From Membranipora membranacea (taxonomy: Eukaryota > Bryozoa > Gymnolaemata > Cheilostomatida > Membraniporidae): DNA of 64,000 bases. Shown in pieces: positions 1-11,157 of the stretch; the stretch's first letter is position 1, and every line of letters starts with the position of its first letter. Both the position numbers and the translations under genes were made by a program. The notes beneath the pieces were generated by a model. It ran no database searches. It was not told where the DNA came from and saw only the letters and a program-made list of their open reading frames with translations. The stretch covers positions 17,401,025 through 17,465,024 of the forward strand of contig OU612070.1 in NCBI GenBank assembly GCA_914767715.1, written 5' to 3'.

Positions 1-14
1 GATACATCGCTACA

Positions 15-95
15 ATTTTGACAGTTATTCTTATTCTTATTCTTATTCAGTTATTCTTATTCTTATTTGACAGTTATTCTTATCTCGCAACCCAT
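15..95. repeat. TTATTC microsatellite
   Basis: Tandem TTATTC/CAGTTATTC units at the left edge of the window. Simple repeat with no coding content. Confidence 0.85.
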
Positions 96-275
96 TTATA
101 ACCGTCATCTGATGATATTCAAACGTGCAAATTTCCATCGAAGCTGTTCAATCTTTGTTCTGACTATGATATTGCCTGGATGAGTTAAGTTGAAGTTTAT
201 CCCAATCATTTTCTTTCGTTCTCGCTCTGTCGTTATCATCGAATATATATAAAATTTACTCTGATTTTCACGCAG

Positions 276-369
276 GAAAGGGAAGGAAATGGTTATAAAA
301 TGGTGCTCAACTGGTGGAGAAATTCTCTGACTGAAGTAGATGCTACTCAATCAATATCACCTTAAAATG
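276..369 (+). ncRNA. First recognisable exon of the array (no hairpin)
   Basis: Begins after an AG at 275 and ends at ATG|GTAAGT. Its second half matches the 3' part of the exons at 898-1075 and 2176-2358 (GTGCTCAACTGGTGGAGAAA). The first half lacks the GGGAGGC stem, so it is a degenerate or truncated member. More exons may lie to the left of the window. Confidence 0.4.
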
Positions 370-609
370 GTAAGTAACATATTAGTCGGTTTTGTGCAAT
401 AGTTTTAATTATAAGCTTGACATAATTTGTCTTCTGTCTATCAAACAAATAGAGTTTAGTTGAGTTGTAATCTTGTCTTCACGCTACGCTATCCCTTAGC
501 ATCGTAAGCATCACAGAAGGTAACCAAGGGGTTAACGCCTTGAGGTAACACAACGTCTGTTTGTTGCAGTCATTTGAGCTCTTGATTGATATTGAATCTT
601 TACCCGCAG

Positions 610-762
610 GTTGACTGCTGCTCAGTAATATCAGCAATGAACGAGGCCAATCATATCAGCATAACTAGCAGCACCGACAGCAACGATGCAGATCAAATAC
701 AAGGGAGGCGTTCCATGCACAACATCACACAGACTCGCTTCCCACGACCCAACGTTCGAGTT
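610..762 (+). ncRNA. Hairpin exon, class A
   Basis: Acceptor ...CCCGCAG, donor GTAAGT at 763. The stem is 703-710 (GGGAGGCG) with 736-743 (CGCTTCCC), eight pairs including one G-T wobble. The loop is TTCCATGCACAACATCACAC plus five bases. The sequence is shared with 1318-1479 and 2571-2733. Confidence 0.5.
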
Positions 763-897
763 GTAAGTTTTTACTAGTTATTGATTGCATTTGTTGTAAC
801 ATTTGGGCTCGTGCTGAAAGTGCATTGAATTTTCCTCTTACTGTGTAGTTACTGTATCTTGCTGCTTTATTCATAGCATCTTTATTTATATTCGTAG

Positions 898-1075
898 GAG
901 CTCGATGCTGAACGATTAAAGAAATGGAGAGAGAGGCCTTCTGGGTGAAGGTGAAGATGGGGAGGCCTTCGGAGTACTGAAGATGTGATACCAGTCAGGC
1001 CTCCCCCCAGTAATGAAATGGCGCTCAACTAGTGGAGAAAAATCTTTTGACTGAAGTAGATGCCGATCAATATCG
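898..1075 (+). ncRNA. Hairpin exon, class B
   Basis: Acceptor ...TTCGTAG, donor GTAAGT at 1076. A perfect 10-bp stem, 959-968 (GGGGAGGCCT) with 997-1006 (AGGCCTCCCC), encloses a 28-nt loop that is nearly the same in the exons at 2176 and 4160. Confidence 0.55.
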
Positions 1076-1317
1076 GTAAGTAACATATTAGTCGGTTTTG
1101 CAAAACTTTTCATCATAAGCTTGGCACAATTTGTCTTTTGCCTATCATGCCAATAATGCTTCATTTGGTGAGTTTTTTTCTTGTCTTCACGCTACGCTAT
1201 CCCTAAGCGTCGTAAACATCACAGAAGGTAACCAAGGAGTTAACGCCTTGAGGTAACACAACGTCTGATTGTTGCATTCAACTGAGCTCTTGATTGATAT
1301 TGAATCTTTGCCCCTAG

Positions 1318-1479
1318 GTTGACTGCTGCTCAGCAATATCAGCCATGAACGAGGCCAAACATATCAGCATAAATAGCAGCTCCGACAACAACGATGCAGG
1401 TCAAATACAAGGGAGGCATTCCATGCATAACATCACACAGACTCGCTTCCCACGACCCAACGTTCGAGTGTCATTTATG
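1318..1479 (+). ncRNA. Hairpin exon, class A
   Basis: Acceptor ...CCCCTAG, donor at 1480 (ATG|GTAAGT). The stem 1411-1417 pairs with 1445-1451 (GGGAGGC/GCTTCCC, one G-T). The loop differs at few positions from the copies at 610 and 2571. Confidence 0.5.
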
Positions 1480-1702
1480 GTAAGTTTGACCACACAGTAT
1501 TGAATAGTGATTACTTTTATCCTGAAACCAGCCAAAAATGTTTGTAAATAATCAGTTTTTAAATACATGGTGAAGTGGAAAGTATCTCTATGGTCATTAT
1601 TCAAACAACTGCCTGGAGGCGGATGACATGTTGAAAATGCAATTGATATGCTTTCTGTAGGATTTCCCTGCTTCAATTGAGATGACATTTTTCTTTCTAC
1701 AG

Positions 1703-1804
1703 GGGATAGCTCAATAGGAGAGCTAGGAGCTATAAGGGGAGGCCTTTTCTCTACAGCACAGATTATAGCTAGGCCTCCCCAAGCGGAGTCATGCTGATGT
1801 TATG
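1703..1804 (+). ncRNA. Hairpin exon, class B variant
   Basis: Acceptor TTTCTACAG, donor GTAGGT at 1805. A perfect 10-bp stem 1736-1745/1771-1780 (GGGGAGGCCT/AGGCCTCCCC) has a loop unrelated to the other class B loops. The stem is kept while the loop has been replaced. Confidence 0.55.
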
Positions 1805-2175
1805 GTAGGTTTGGTAACTTATGTTGTATGTTTTTTTACCATGAATTAATCATGTACCTCAGTGAGAAAAGACTGTTATCAACTGCAATAAAAAATCCAA
1901 TAACTTTCTAGTGAGACATGACTTGTTTGAAACTCCCAATTGCTGCTGCATTCCTTGAATTCCTCGCACAGTCACAATCTGTGAAGCCGTTATTTGAAGC
2001 ACAGTTACAGATTATGATTTTGGTGGCTAGTTAGTTGTAAGTTGTTACTAGCTATTGTTTGTTTGCATTTGTTGTAACATTTGGGCTCGTGCTGATAGCA
2101 CGCATTGAATTTCCTCTTACTGTGTAGTTACTGTATCTTGCTGCTTTATTCATAATACCTATATTTATATTCTAG

Positions 2176-2358
2176 GAGCTCCATGCTGAACTACAGAAAT
2201 GAAGAGAGAGTACTTCTGGGTGATAGTGAAGATGGGGAGGCCTTCGGAGTACTGAAGATGTGATACCAGTCAGGCCTCCCCTCAGTAATGAAATGGTGCT
2301 AAACTGATTGAGAAATTCTCTGACTGAGGTAGATGCCGCTCAATATCACCTTATAATG
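2176..2358 (+). ncRNA. Hairpin exon, class B
   Basis: Acceptor TATTCTAG, donor at 2359 (ATG|GTAAGT). A perfect 10-bp stem 2234-2243/2272-2281 has the same loop as 898-1075. Confidence 0.55.
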
Positions 2359-2570
2359 GTAAGTAACATACATAAACATATAAATACTCATTTATATGGT
2401 TATGGTAACATATTTGTCTATCATACAAAAAAAGTTACATTTGGTGAGTGTTTTCCTCTGTCCTTACGCCACGCTAACCCTTAACATCGTGGGCATCACA
2501 CAAGGTAACACAACGTCTGATTGTTGTCGTAATATTGAGCTCTTGATTGATATTGAATCTTTGCCTGCAG

Positions 2571-2733
2571 GAACGACTGCTGCTCGGTAGTATCAACAAT
2601 GAACAAGGCCAATCATATCAGCACGACTAGCAGCACCGACAACCACGATGCAGGTCAAATACAAGGGAGGCGTTCCATGCACAACATCACACAGACTCGC
2701 CTCCCACGACCTATCATACTAGTGTCATTAATG
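2571..2733 (+). ncRNA. Hairpin exon, class A
   Basis: Acceptor TTGCCTGCAG, donor at 2734 (ATG|GTAAGT). The stem 2665-2672/2698-2705 (GGGAGGCG/CGCCTCCC) is fully Watson-Crick where the two other class A copies have a G-T wobble. Confidence 0.55.
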
Positions 2734-3042
2734 GTAAGTTAACTTTCAGATAGTTTTTCTCCACATTTTCCTGCGACTTTCTTTGATACACTGAAAACTC
2801 AGCCTAGCCTCCACTAGGTATGTTAGAAAGGCTGACAACTAGAGCCTACAGTGCGGATATAATATAGCTTCTCTGACTTGTCTTGATTGCATCTCGATCA
2901 ATTTGAAATTTCTCTCACCAACAGGGCTGCCAAATTAAATTTTCAATTGATTGATAGTATTGCTCTCACTGATGCCAGAAAAGTTATGTGTAAAGGTTGG
3001 CACAAAAACACAACAAGACTGATCAATCCTATTCCTTTACAG

Positions 3043-3129
3043 CAGCATAGTTTAACTGCGGTGCCGAAGAAAAGTAGGGAGGCTTGAAGTTGGCATAGCC
3101 TCCCGAACCGCTTCATGTAGGTGTTAATG
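3043..3129 (+). ncRNA. Hairpin exon, class C
   Basis: Acceptor ...CCTTTACAG, donor at 3130 (ATG|GTAAGT). A perfect 8-bp stem 3077-3084/3097-3104 (GGGAGGCT/AGCCTCCC) has a 12-nt loop. Class C also includes 4705-4809, the 3' end of 5313-7995, 8698-8802 and 9082-9179. A frame ending KSREA-stop runs into the hairpin in several copies; I see this as incidental. Confidence 0.55.
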
Positions 3130-3454
3130 GTAAGTACATTAATATGTCCTTGAGGGGGGGGGGGCAGTGAACATAATCATGAGCATGATAAAAAGGTTAG
3201 CCGGGTTGACACACTATCACAATCTATGAAGCCTGTATGAGAAGCTCAGTTACCGCAACTTGGATAGTCAAGACGTTTTACTGAGTAGATTATTATTATG
3301 GTGGATGTTTAATTGTTGTTACTATACTTATTGTTTGGTTGCGTTTGCTGTTAAATTTGAGCTTGATCTGAAAGCCGTGTTAGATTTTCCTTTCACTGTG
3401 TAGTCACTTTATCTTCTCTCTCATACATAATAATGTCTTTATTTATATTCACAG

Positions 3455-3640
3455 GGGCTCAATGCTAAAGAGCTACAGAAATGAAGAGGGAGGCCTTCTA
3501 CATGAAGTACCAAAGTCAACTTGGCCTCCCTCTATACCAACATGCACTATGAGGGAGGAAGTGCTGGAGTAACAAAAGGGAGACCTGTTGATAGGCTGCC
3601 ATCAGACGGACCTCCCGGACCAATCTCAAAAGCTTCGCTG
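3455..3640 (+). ncRNA. Double-hairpin exon
   Basis: Acceptor ATATTCACAG, donor GTAGGT at 3641. The first hairpin is an 11-bp perfect stem 3485-3495/3533-3543 (AGAGGGAGGCC/GGCCTCCCTCT). The second is imperfect, 3578-3585 with 3608-3616 (GGGAG-A-CC/GG-AC-CTCCC). The pair just outside the GGGAGGCC core is A-T here but G-C in class B exons, a paired change. Confidence 0.5.
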
Positions 3641-4159
3641 GTAGGTTTGATCACACTTGGTGTCATTGGTAACTTTACCATGAACATGATTATAATATAA
3701 AAAATTCTTGACAAAACCTGCTGAATCAGGCCTGTGTGAATTTTTGTTTCTGAAATCTTCTACATTTTGCTAAAGCCAAGGGTTAACAGGGGTTTCTCCT
3801 TGCTAAAACTACATTGAATAACTAGGATAGTATTGTCTGCCGATAAGTATGTATCATTTTTCCTTTTTTGCCATTTATGTCACATCATGAAAAACATTAG
3901 TAGTAATGAATAGTTGCTTACAATGAAAGTATACATATAGGCTTAGTGCAACTCTTGCTTTATTTTCTTTGCAAAGAATATGTCTCCATAAATATCCTGA
4001 TACAAAGCAAATCAGGATACGATAATTCAAAAGTGGTCCCGCTTTGGAACCGATAGGATATTTGCGCATTCCTTAAATTCTTCAAACATGACACAATATC
4101 AGAAAAATGTCGTGTTGTGTTTATTTGGATTCCTTGTACTTTTATAGCTCTGAGTACAG

Positions 4160-4268
4160 GAGAACAACGATAGGAGAACAATGATAGGTGAAGATGGGGA
4201 GGCCTTCGGAGTACTGAAGATGTGATACTAGTCAGGCCTCCCCTCGGTACTGTCTTACCTTAGAAATG
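4160..4268 (+). ncRNA. Hairpin exon, class B
   Basis: Likely acceptor GAGTACAG (4159), donor GTACGT at 4269. A perfect 10-bp stem 4196-4205/4234-4243 has the class B loop. The acceptor choice is uncertain; TTTATAG at 4147 is an alternative. Confidence 0.45.
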
Positions 4269-4704
4269 GTACGTGTAAGATTTTACTTACCTCTTAAACT
4301 GCGGCTTCACAATCTACCTAACGTCAAGAAATGTAGCTGAATTCCATCTTCTAAGATAGAGCATGAGAATTTAACTTTCAGTCTAGCGTTTCACCACTTT
4401 CCCTGTTTGACTTGTTATGAGGCTCAGAAAACTCAGCCTAGCCTCACCTAAGTTTGTCAAAAATTCTGACATCTAGCCTACAGTGCTGATAATATAGCTT
4501 CTCTGACTTGTCTTGATTGCATCTTGATCAATTTAAAATTACCCTCATCGACAGGGCTGCCAAATTAAATTTTCAATTTATTGATATTACTGCTCTCATT
4601 AATGAGAAAAGTTGTGTGTTAAGGTTGGCACAACAACATAAAAATAACAAAACAAGACTGATCTAACCTATTCATGTACTGCAGTATAACTTTTTTCGTT
4701 ACAG

Positions 4705-4809
4705 GGATTAACCGATCACACTATCAACCGATTAACTGCGGCGCTGGAGAAAAGTAGGGAGGCTTAAAGTTAGCGTAGCCTCCCGAACCGCTTCACGTAG
4801 GTGTTACTG
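4705..4809 (+). ncRNA. Hairpin exon, class C
   Basis: Acceptor TTTTTTCGTTACAG, donor at 4810 (CTG|GTAAGT). A perfect 8-bp stem 4757-4764/4777-4784 (GGGAGGCT/AGCCTCCC). Confidence 0.55.
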
Positions 4810-5312
4810 GTAAGTGCATCAATATGTCCTTGAGAGGGACAGTGGATGTAATGATTAATGATACAACGGTTAGCCGGGTTCTCACATTATCACAATCAGC
4901 GAAGCCCTTTGTTGAAGCTCAGTTACCGCAACTTGGATAGTCAAGACGTGTTATTGTTTGGATTTTTAATATGGGGGAGGTTTGGTTGTAAGTTTGCTGT
5001 ACATTCCTTAAATTCTTCTCACATTGAAGCAATGGCTCTGAATAATAAAGAGTAAATAAACCTTTCAAGTAGTACTAGCTCTCTGACACTTTTGATATTA
5101 ATTATATTGATATTATTATGATTAATTTTGATCTACCTAACGTCAAGAGATGTAGTTCAATACTTTCTTCTAAGATAGAACCTGATAAGAACGACTTTAG
5201 TCTAAGTTTTCTCCACATTTTCCTGTTCTATTCGTTTTGATACACCTAGCCTCTTACTTCCTCCATTCTGCGCTGAAGATTAAGTTATCTAGCTGAATTA
5301 TCCTCTTTGCAG

Positions 5313-7995
5313 ACGATCTAAGTGGAAGCTGGAGCTGGGAGAAAACAAAACCACTAGACCACCTGGGAGATCAACAAAGCCACTAGACCACCTGGGAGAT
5401 CAACAAAGCCACTAGACCACCTGGGAGATCAACAAAGCCACTAGACCGCCTGGGAGATCAACAAGGCAGTAGACCTGGGAGCAAAACAAAACCACTAGAC
5501 CACCTGGGAGATCAACAAAACCACTAGACCGCCTGGGAGATCAAGAAAAAAAAAAGAAAAAAAAGACCACCTGGGAGATCAACAAAACCACTAGACCACC
5601 TGGGAGATCAACAAAACCACTAGACCACCTGGGAGATCAACAAAACCACTAGACCACCTGGGAGATCAACAAAACCACTAGACCACCTGGGAGAAAAACA
5701 AAACCACTAGACCACCTGGGAGATCAACAAAACCACTAGACCACCTGGGAGATCAAGAAAAAAAAAAAGAAAAAAAAGACCACCTGGGAGATCAACAAAA
5801 CCACTAGACCACCTGGGAGATCAACAAAACCACTAGACCACCTGGGAGATCAACAAAGCCACTAGACCGCCTGGGAGATCAACAAGGCAGTAGACCTGGG
5901 AGCAAAACAAAACCACTAGACCACCTGGGAGATCAACAAAACCACTAGACCACCTGGGAGATCAACAAAGCCACTAGACCGCCTGGGAGATCAACAAAGC
6001 CACTAGACCACCTGGGAGATCAACAAAACCACTAGACCACCTGGGAGATCAACAAAACCACTAGACCACCTGGGAGATCAACAAAACCACTAGACCACCT
6101 GGGAGATGAACAAGGCAGTAGACCTGGGAGATCAACAAAACCACTAGACCACCTGGGAGATCAACAAAACCACTAGACCACCTGGGAGATCAACAAAGCC
6201 ACTAGACCGCCTGGGAGATCAACAAAGCCACTAGACCACCTGGGAGATCAACAAAGCCACTAGACCGCCTGGGAGATCAACAAGGCAGTAGACCTGGGAG
6301 CAAAACAAAACCACTAGACCACCTGGGAGATGAACAAGGCAGTAGACCTGGGAGATCAACAAAACCACTAGACCACCTGGGAGATCAACAAAACCACTAG
6401 ACCACCTGGGAGAAAAACAAAACCACTAGACCACCTGGGAGATCAACAAAGCCAATAGACCGCCTGGGAGATCAACAAGGCAGTAGACCTGGGAGAAAAA
6501 CAAAATCACTAGACCACCTGGGAGATCAACAAAACCATTAGACCGCCTGGGAGATCAACAAGGCAGTAGACCTGGGAGAAAAACAAAACCACTAGACCAC
6601 CTGGGAGATCATCTAAGCCACTAGACCGCCTGGGAGATCAACAAGGCAGTAGACCTGGGAGATCAACAAAGCCACTAGACCACCTGGGAGATCAGCAAAA
6701 CCACTAGACCACCTGGGAGATCAACAAAGCCACTAGACCGCCTGGGAGATCAACAAGGCAGTAGACCTGGGAGAAAAACAAAACCACTAGACCACCTGGG
6801 ACATCAACAAAACCACTAGACCACCTGGGAGATCAAGAAAAAATAAAAAAAAGACCACCTGGGAGATCAACAAAACCACTAGACCACCTGGGAGATCAAC
6901 AAAACCACTAGACCACCTGGGAGATCAACAAAACCACTAGACCACCTGTGAGATCAACAAAGCCACTAGACCGCCTGGGAGATCAACAAGGCAGTAGACC
7001 TGGGAGCAAAACAAAACCACTAGACCACCTGGGAGATCAACAAAACCACTAGACCACCTGGGAGATCAAGAAAAAAAAAAGACCACCTGGGAGATCAACA
7101 AAACCACTAGACCACCTGGGAGATCAACAAAACCACTAGACCACCTGGGAGATCAACAAAACCACTAGACCACCTTGGAGATCAACAAAGCCACTAGACC
7201 GCCTGGGAGATCAACAAGGCAGTAGACCTGGGAGCAAAACAAAACCACTAGACCACCTGGGAGATCAACAAAACCACTAGACCACCTGGGAGATCAACAA
7301 AGCCACTAGACCGCCTGGGAGATCAACAAGGCAGTAGACCTGGGAGCAAAACAAAACCACTAGACCACCTGGGAGATCAACAAAACCACTAGACCACCTG
7401 GGAGATCAAGAAAAAAAAAAAGAAAAAAAAGACCACCTGGGAGATCAACAAAACCACTAGACCACCTGGGAGATCAACAAAACCACTAGACCACCTGGGA
7501 GATCAACAAAGCCACTAGACCGCCTGGGAGATCAACAAGGCAGTAGACCTGGGAGCAAAACAAAACCACTAGACCACCTGGGAGATCAACAAAACCACTA
7601 GACCACCTGGGAGATCAACAAAACCACTAGACCACCTGGGAGATCAACAAAACCACTAGACCACCTGGGAGATCAACAAGGCAGTAGACCTGGGAGAAAA
7701 ACAAAATCACTAGACCACCTGGGTGATCAACAAAACCATTAGACCGCCTGGGAGATCAACAAGGCAGTAGACCTGGGAGAAAAACAAAACCACTAGACCC
7801 TGGGAGATCAACAAAACCACTAGACCGCCTGGGAGATCAACAAGGCAGTAGACCTGGGAGAAAAACAAAACCACTAGACCGCCTGGGAGATAAACAAAAC
7901 TTCCTAGTACTGAAGATGCGATACCAGTGTATGAGAAAAGTAGGGAGGCTTGAAGTTAGCGTAGCCTCCCGAACTGCTTCATGTGGATGTTAATG
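5313..7995 (+). ncRNA. Giant exon carrying a minisatellite and a terminal class C hairpin
   Basis: An acceptor (CTCTTTGCAG) lies just before the minisatellite and the next good donor (ATG|GTAAGT, 7996) lies just after a class C hairpin (7943-7950/7963-7970). The whole array would then be exonic. Between array and hairpin, 7902-7927 is a decayed class B loop without its stem, so this block looks like a fusion of a class B and a class C unit. The array could instead be intronic with an unseen acceptor near 7900. Confidence 0.4.
5336..7895 (+). repeat. 29-bp minisatellite, roughly 85-90 units
   Basis: The unit reads CCACTAGACCACCTGGGAG followed by ATCAACAAAA, with point variants (GCC for ACC, AAGCC for AACC), a short form (GGCAGTAGACCTGGGAG) and inserted A/G tracts around 5544, 5758, 6835, 7068 and 7408. 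The variants recur in blocks, which points to higher-order duplication within the array. Spacers are not unique, so this is not a CRISPR array. Confidence 0.95.
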
Positions 7996-8697
7996 GTAAG
8001 TGCATTAATATATCCTTGAGGGGAATAGTGAACATATTATGATTAGCTGGTAATAAATAAATATCACGCACGTCTTTAGGAATGCTACCTTCTAGTAGGC
8101 AGGAAACTAATTGTGTATTGCCCATCACGCTACTAGAATAGTCTTGCCTATTCCTGCAATGTTGACTAGTATTTTAGCACTTTTGGTAAATAGTTAGGCG
8201 GTACAAATTGTGGTGAGCAAAGGGGAGATAACTCTAGAAACCTAGAAGGAATGCAGGTGGCCTCAGCTTGTATTGTTGACTGAGTCTCATTATTAGTCTG
8301 TCTACTTAACAAGTCCCCACTCAAACCCGTCTGAAAGCGGCATGAGTTTGATAGTCTGTAATGATTATTAGGGATGCCCTGTTATAGAACGATGCATATA
8401 GTATGTCGTTGTCATGGTAGATCACCTTGCTATGTATGTTCATATTGATGGTATCTACTGTTCTACCATTGCAGCCTTCTATTTTTCCTTGAAAATTGAA
8501 TAAATTCCTTGAATTCTTAGCGCCATGAGTTTGAATCGTCCTCAGCAGTCGATTAACCCTCTAACAAGAGTCAGTCTGTATTGTTGAGATCCGCGTCTAG
8601 TTATAAGATACACAATTTCAACACTTTTGAGATTTCACATAGACCTGCAGCACTTTCTGTTTGAATTACATCTATGATTTTTCCATTTTCTTCACAG

Positions 8698-8802
8698 GGG
8701 TGAGCTGATCATACAAAGACTGCTGTAATGTGGTGCTGGGCAAAAAGTAGGGAGGCTTAAAGTTTGTGTAGCCTCCCGAACCACTTCATGTTGATAATAA
8801 TG
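8698..8802 (+). ncRNA. Hairpin exon, class C
   Basis: Acceptor TTTTCTTCACAG, donor GTATGT at 8803. A perfect 8-bp stem 8750-8757/8770-8777. Confidence 0.5.
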
Positions 8803-9081
8803 GTATGTGCATCAATATCTCCTTTAGGGGTGGGGGGGGGGGGCAGTGAACATAATAACATAATCATAAATGATACAAAGGTTAGCTGGGCTCTGAAGAT
8901 CTTCAGCACAAATTTTCTTTCTCAGCACTTGTCACAACAATAAGAAGCGTTATAACAGACACCATGAGCTTGATGATATTCATTCACATTCAGCAGCAGC
9001 AGTATCTGTGATTCACAATGCTATGTATGACATCTGAGAATAAACTATTCTTTACTTATTGAGTTTATTGTTTTATTCCAG

Positions 9082-9179
9082 AAATGGACTGCGGTGCTGG
9101 ATTGTCGTCCATGAGAACTTTCAGTAGGGAGACTTAAAGTCAGCAGAGACTCCCGAAATGCTCCTTGTCGGTGATAATG
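9082..9179 (+). ncRNA. Hairpin exon, class C, with a stem mismatch
   Basis: Acceptor TTTTATTCCAG, donor GTAAGA at 9180. The stem is 9127-9134/9147-9154 (GGGAGACT/AGACTCCC): seven pairs and one A-A mismatch at the position that is G-C in the other class C copies. Confidence 0.45.
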
Positions 9180-9699
9180 GTAAGATTTTACAGTGGAGCA
9201 ACATGTCCTTGAGGGGCCAGTGAACATAATCATAAACAATACCAGGTTTAGCCACGCTCCAAAGATACTCCTCGCTTTGCAAAATTGTGAATCTCAACTT
9301 AAAATATTTCGAGTTGCCTTTCACTCTAACAAAGTTAGTGTGGCAGGAATGTCATTGTGACACAATTTGGATTCAAAAAAGCCATTTTAATATTTCGGAG
9401 ACCAAAATGTCGGCGTTCTACTTTTTTCCAAATTATTTTACTCATATAGTTACCTGTAATTTTAATTTTGATGTTTTGTACAACTTATGTTTGAACCCGT
9501 TGACAGATAGTGGAGCAGTATTACATATTACCGTGTCCTCCCTCGCTTGGCGACAGTTTAAATGTCGTTTGATTACTGCCACTTTGCGCATTAATTCTGG
9601 TGCAGTTTAAAATATCATAATGTAAATATTTAATATTTTAATAATATGTATAAATATCTTTATTGCTTTTCTTCCAGAGATCACTGCGCCGGATTTTGT

Positions 9700-11150
9700 A
9701 AGAAGGACGAAGGCAAATTAACACACCAAAGAAATTGAAGATTCGATAAAAATGAGCAAAACTTGTTAAAGAGAATATACAGATAATGTGGAATCTAAGC
9801 GTGTAAGTCATCACACAGTGATCTCTATTTTAGTAGCTGTTTATAATTAAATATCACATCCACTCCTTTTATAGGAGTGGATGTTTATCACATCCACTTC
9901 TTTAGAACTGCTTTCAGAGATACAATGTTATATAGGGATGGATGTGATAAACATACAAGGGATGTTTGTATTATCGGTAGACCTGATCACTAGAAGCCAT
10001 GGAATGAACCCCGAATCAAGCCATTGTACTGGTAAGGCTTATCCACCCTTCTCCCTGCGGCGAACTTATCACTTAAATAAGAGGCTAACTTGATTGCAGG
10101 AACTTAGTTTGTCACCCCTCCCCCTGAGCCCTCCCCTGAGCACCACACCTCCCCCTGAGCCCCTTGTTAGAGACATAATGATGCACTGTGGAATTTCCCC
10201 CTACAACCAACATGCAGCAGTTGGAGTTTGTACTCACATCACATATCAAGCGATCCTTCTATATTATCCTCATCACTAAGTAAACATACCTGGCCCCAGA
10301 TATGGTGGGATAAACAAAATAAATTAAATCAGTTAATAACAAACAAATTGTGTACTGGCTTTGTGAAAATTCATTACAGTTGAATTTTAAAAAGAATATC
10401 AGGTTGCCTTAATAAAAAAATGAGGGTGTGTTTTACCAGGGAGAATGGTCCTGGTTTTACGGTTACGTTTAGGTATTGATGATATTTAAAGGAGAAGAAA
10501 ACTCTAAAAGGTATGCAGGTGGCTTCAGTATGTATTGTTGACTGACTGTAATTACTAGCTAGTCTACTTGTCAAATCTCACTTTAAAACTACTGTCTATG
10601 AGGTGGATGGATGATGCTCTATTGTAGAATGTAGCCTGTTGTTTAGTGTTTACCTGTAGACAATGATCGCACATGCTGAGAATATCTGCTGTCGTATCAT
10701 TCGTTAAATAGCATGATAGTAAAGAGTTGGATGCTTTTCAAGATTCCTTTGGGGATGTCCTATCAAGTTTTCAATTGATTTACTAGGAAACCTTCTAGCT
10801 CCTTCTACGCTTTGTGTGTGTCATAGATTGAAACTTACTAGTTGACTCGCCTTGAGCACTGTTTGTAAAAGTCTTTCGATATGCTTTCGATATGTCATTT
10901 GCCTTAGTTTTTAGTAGAAGAGAAAGTAAGCGCCTCGTGACACCGGGCAGGACACATGCCCCACAGACGACAAGCATGTAGCGGAGTTGTTTCCTTTGGA
11001 TTGTTACCTCACATGTGAGTTGATGTTTTGAGTTTGGGTGACCGTTTTAACATGGCACAGTGTTCTCATGTGGTAAGACAGCGTCTCATGTCTGTCTCGT
11101 CTCACTACAAGGGGAGTGAATTTAGCTGCTTGACATCAACCTTGGCTGTA
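9700..11150. other. Intergenic, no gene recognised
   Basis: Contains a short palindromic stretch around 9856-9955 (copies of CACATCC-ACTCC and its complement) and a C-rich direct repeat near 10117-10170 (CCCCTGAGCCC). The short reading frames here show no family motif. Confidence 0.5.
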
Positions 11151-11157
11151 ATCATTA

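Larger units (their letters stand above)
276..9698 (+). ncRNA. Multi-exon structured RNA gene with a hairpin in nearly every exon (predicted)
   Basis: About 14 exon-like blocks on the + strand have pyrimidine-tract/AG acceptors and GTAAGT-like donors: 276-369, 610-762, 898-1075, 1318-1479, 1703-1804, 2176-2358, 2571-2733, 3043-3129, 3455-3640, 4160-4268, 4705-4809, 5313-7995, 8698-8802, 9082-9179, and a possible last one from 9678. The blocks checked have stops in all three frames, so I call it non-coding. All but the first and last contain a hairpin built on GGGAGGC...GCCTCCC. The early part alternates two exon types, one starting GTTGACTGCTGCTC and one starting GAGCTC-ATGCTGAA. Their introns are also near-copies (470-609, 1172-1317 and 2455-2570; 786-897, 2055-2175 and 3330-3454), so the locus grew by tandem duplication of exon-intron units. 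Transcription, the 5' end and the 3' end are not visible. The alternative is a decayed tandem-repeat protein gene, but the stops sit inside conserved parts of the exons. Function unknown. Confidence 0.55.

Noticed and set aside
5336-7895. CRISPR-like regular repeats
   Set aside because: No unique spacers; repeats are head to tail with shared variants and the genome is eukaryotic.
703-9154. Hairpins as microRNA precursors
   Set aside because: Stems of 8-11 bp with short or unpaired loops are too small for Drosha/Dicer substrates.
9287-9610. 107-codon + strand frame
   Set aside because: No splice or domain support, low-complexity composition, and intron-like surroundings.
10094-10279. Pro-rich 61-codon frame
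   Set aside because: Arises from a short C-rich direct repeat; no supporting signals.
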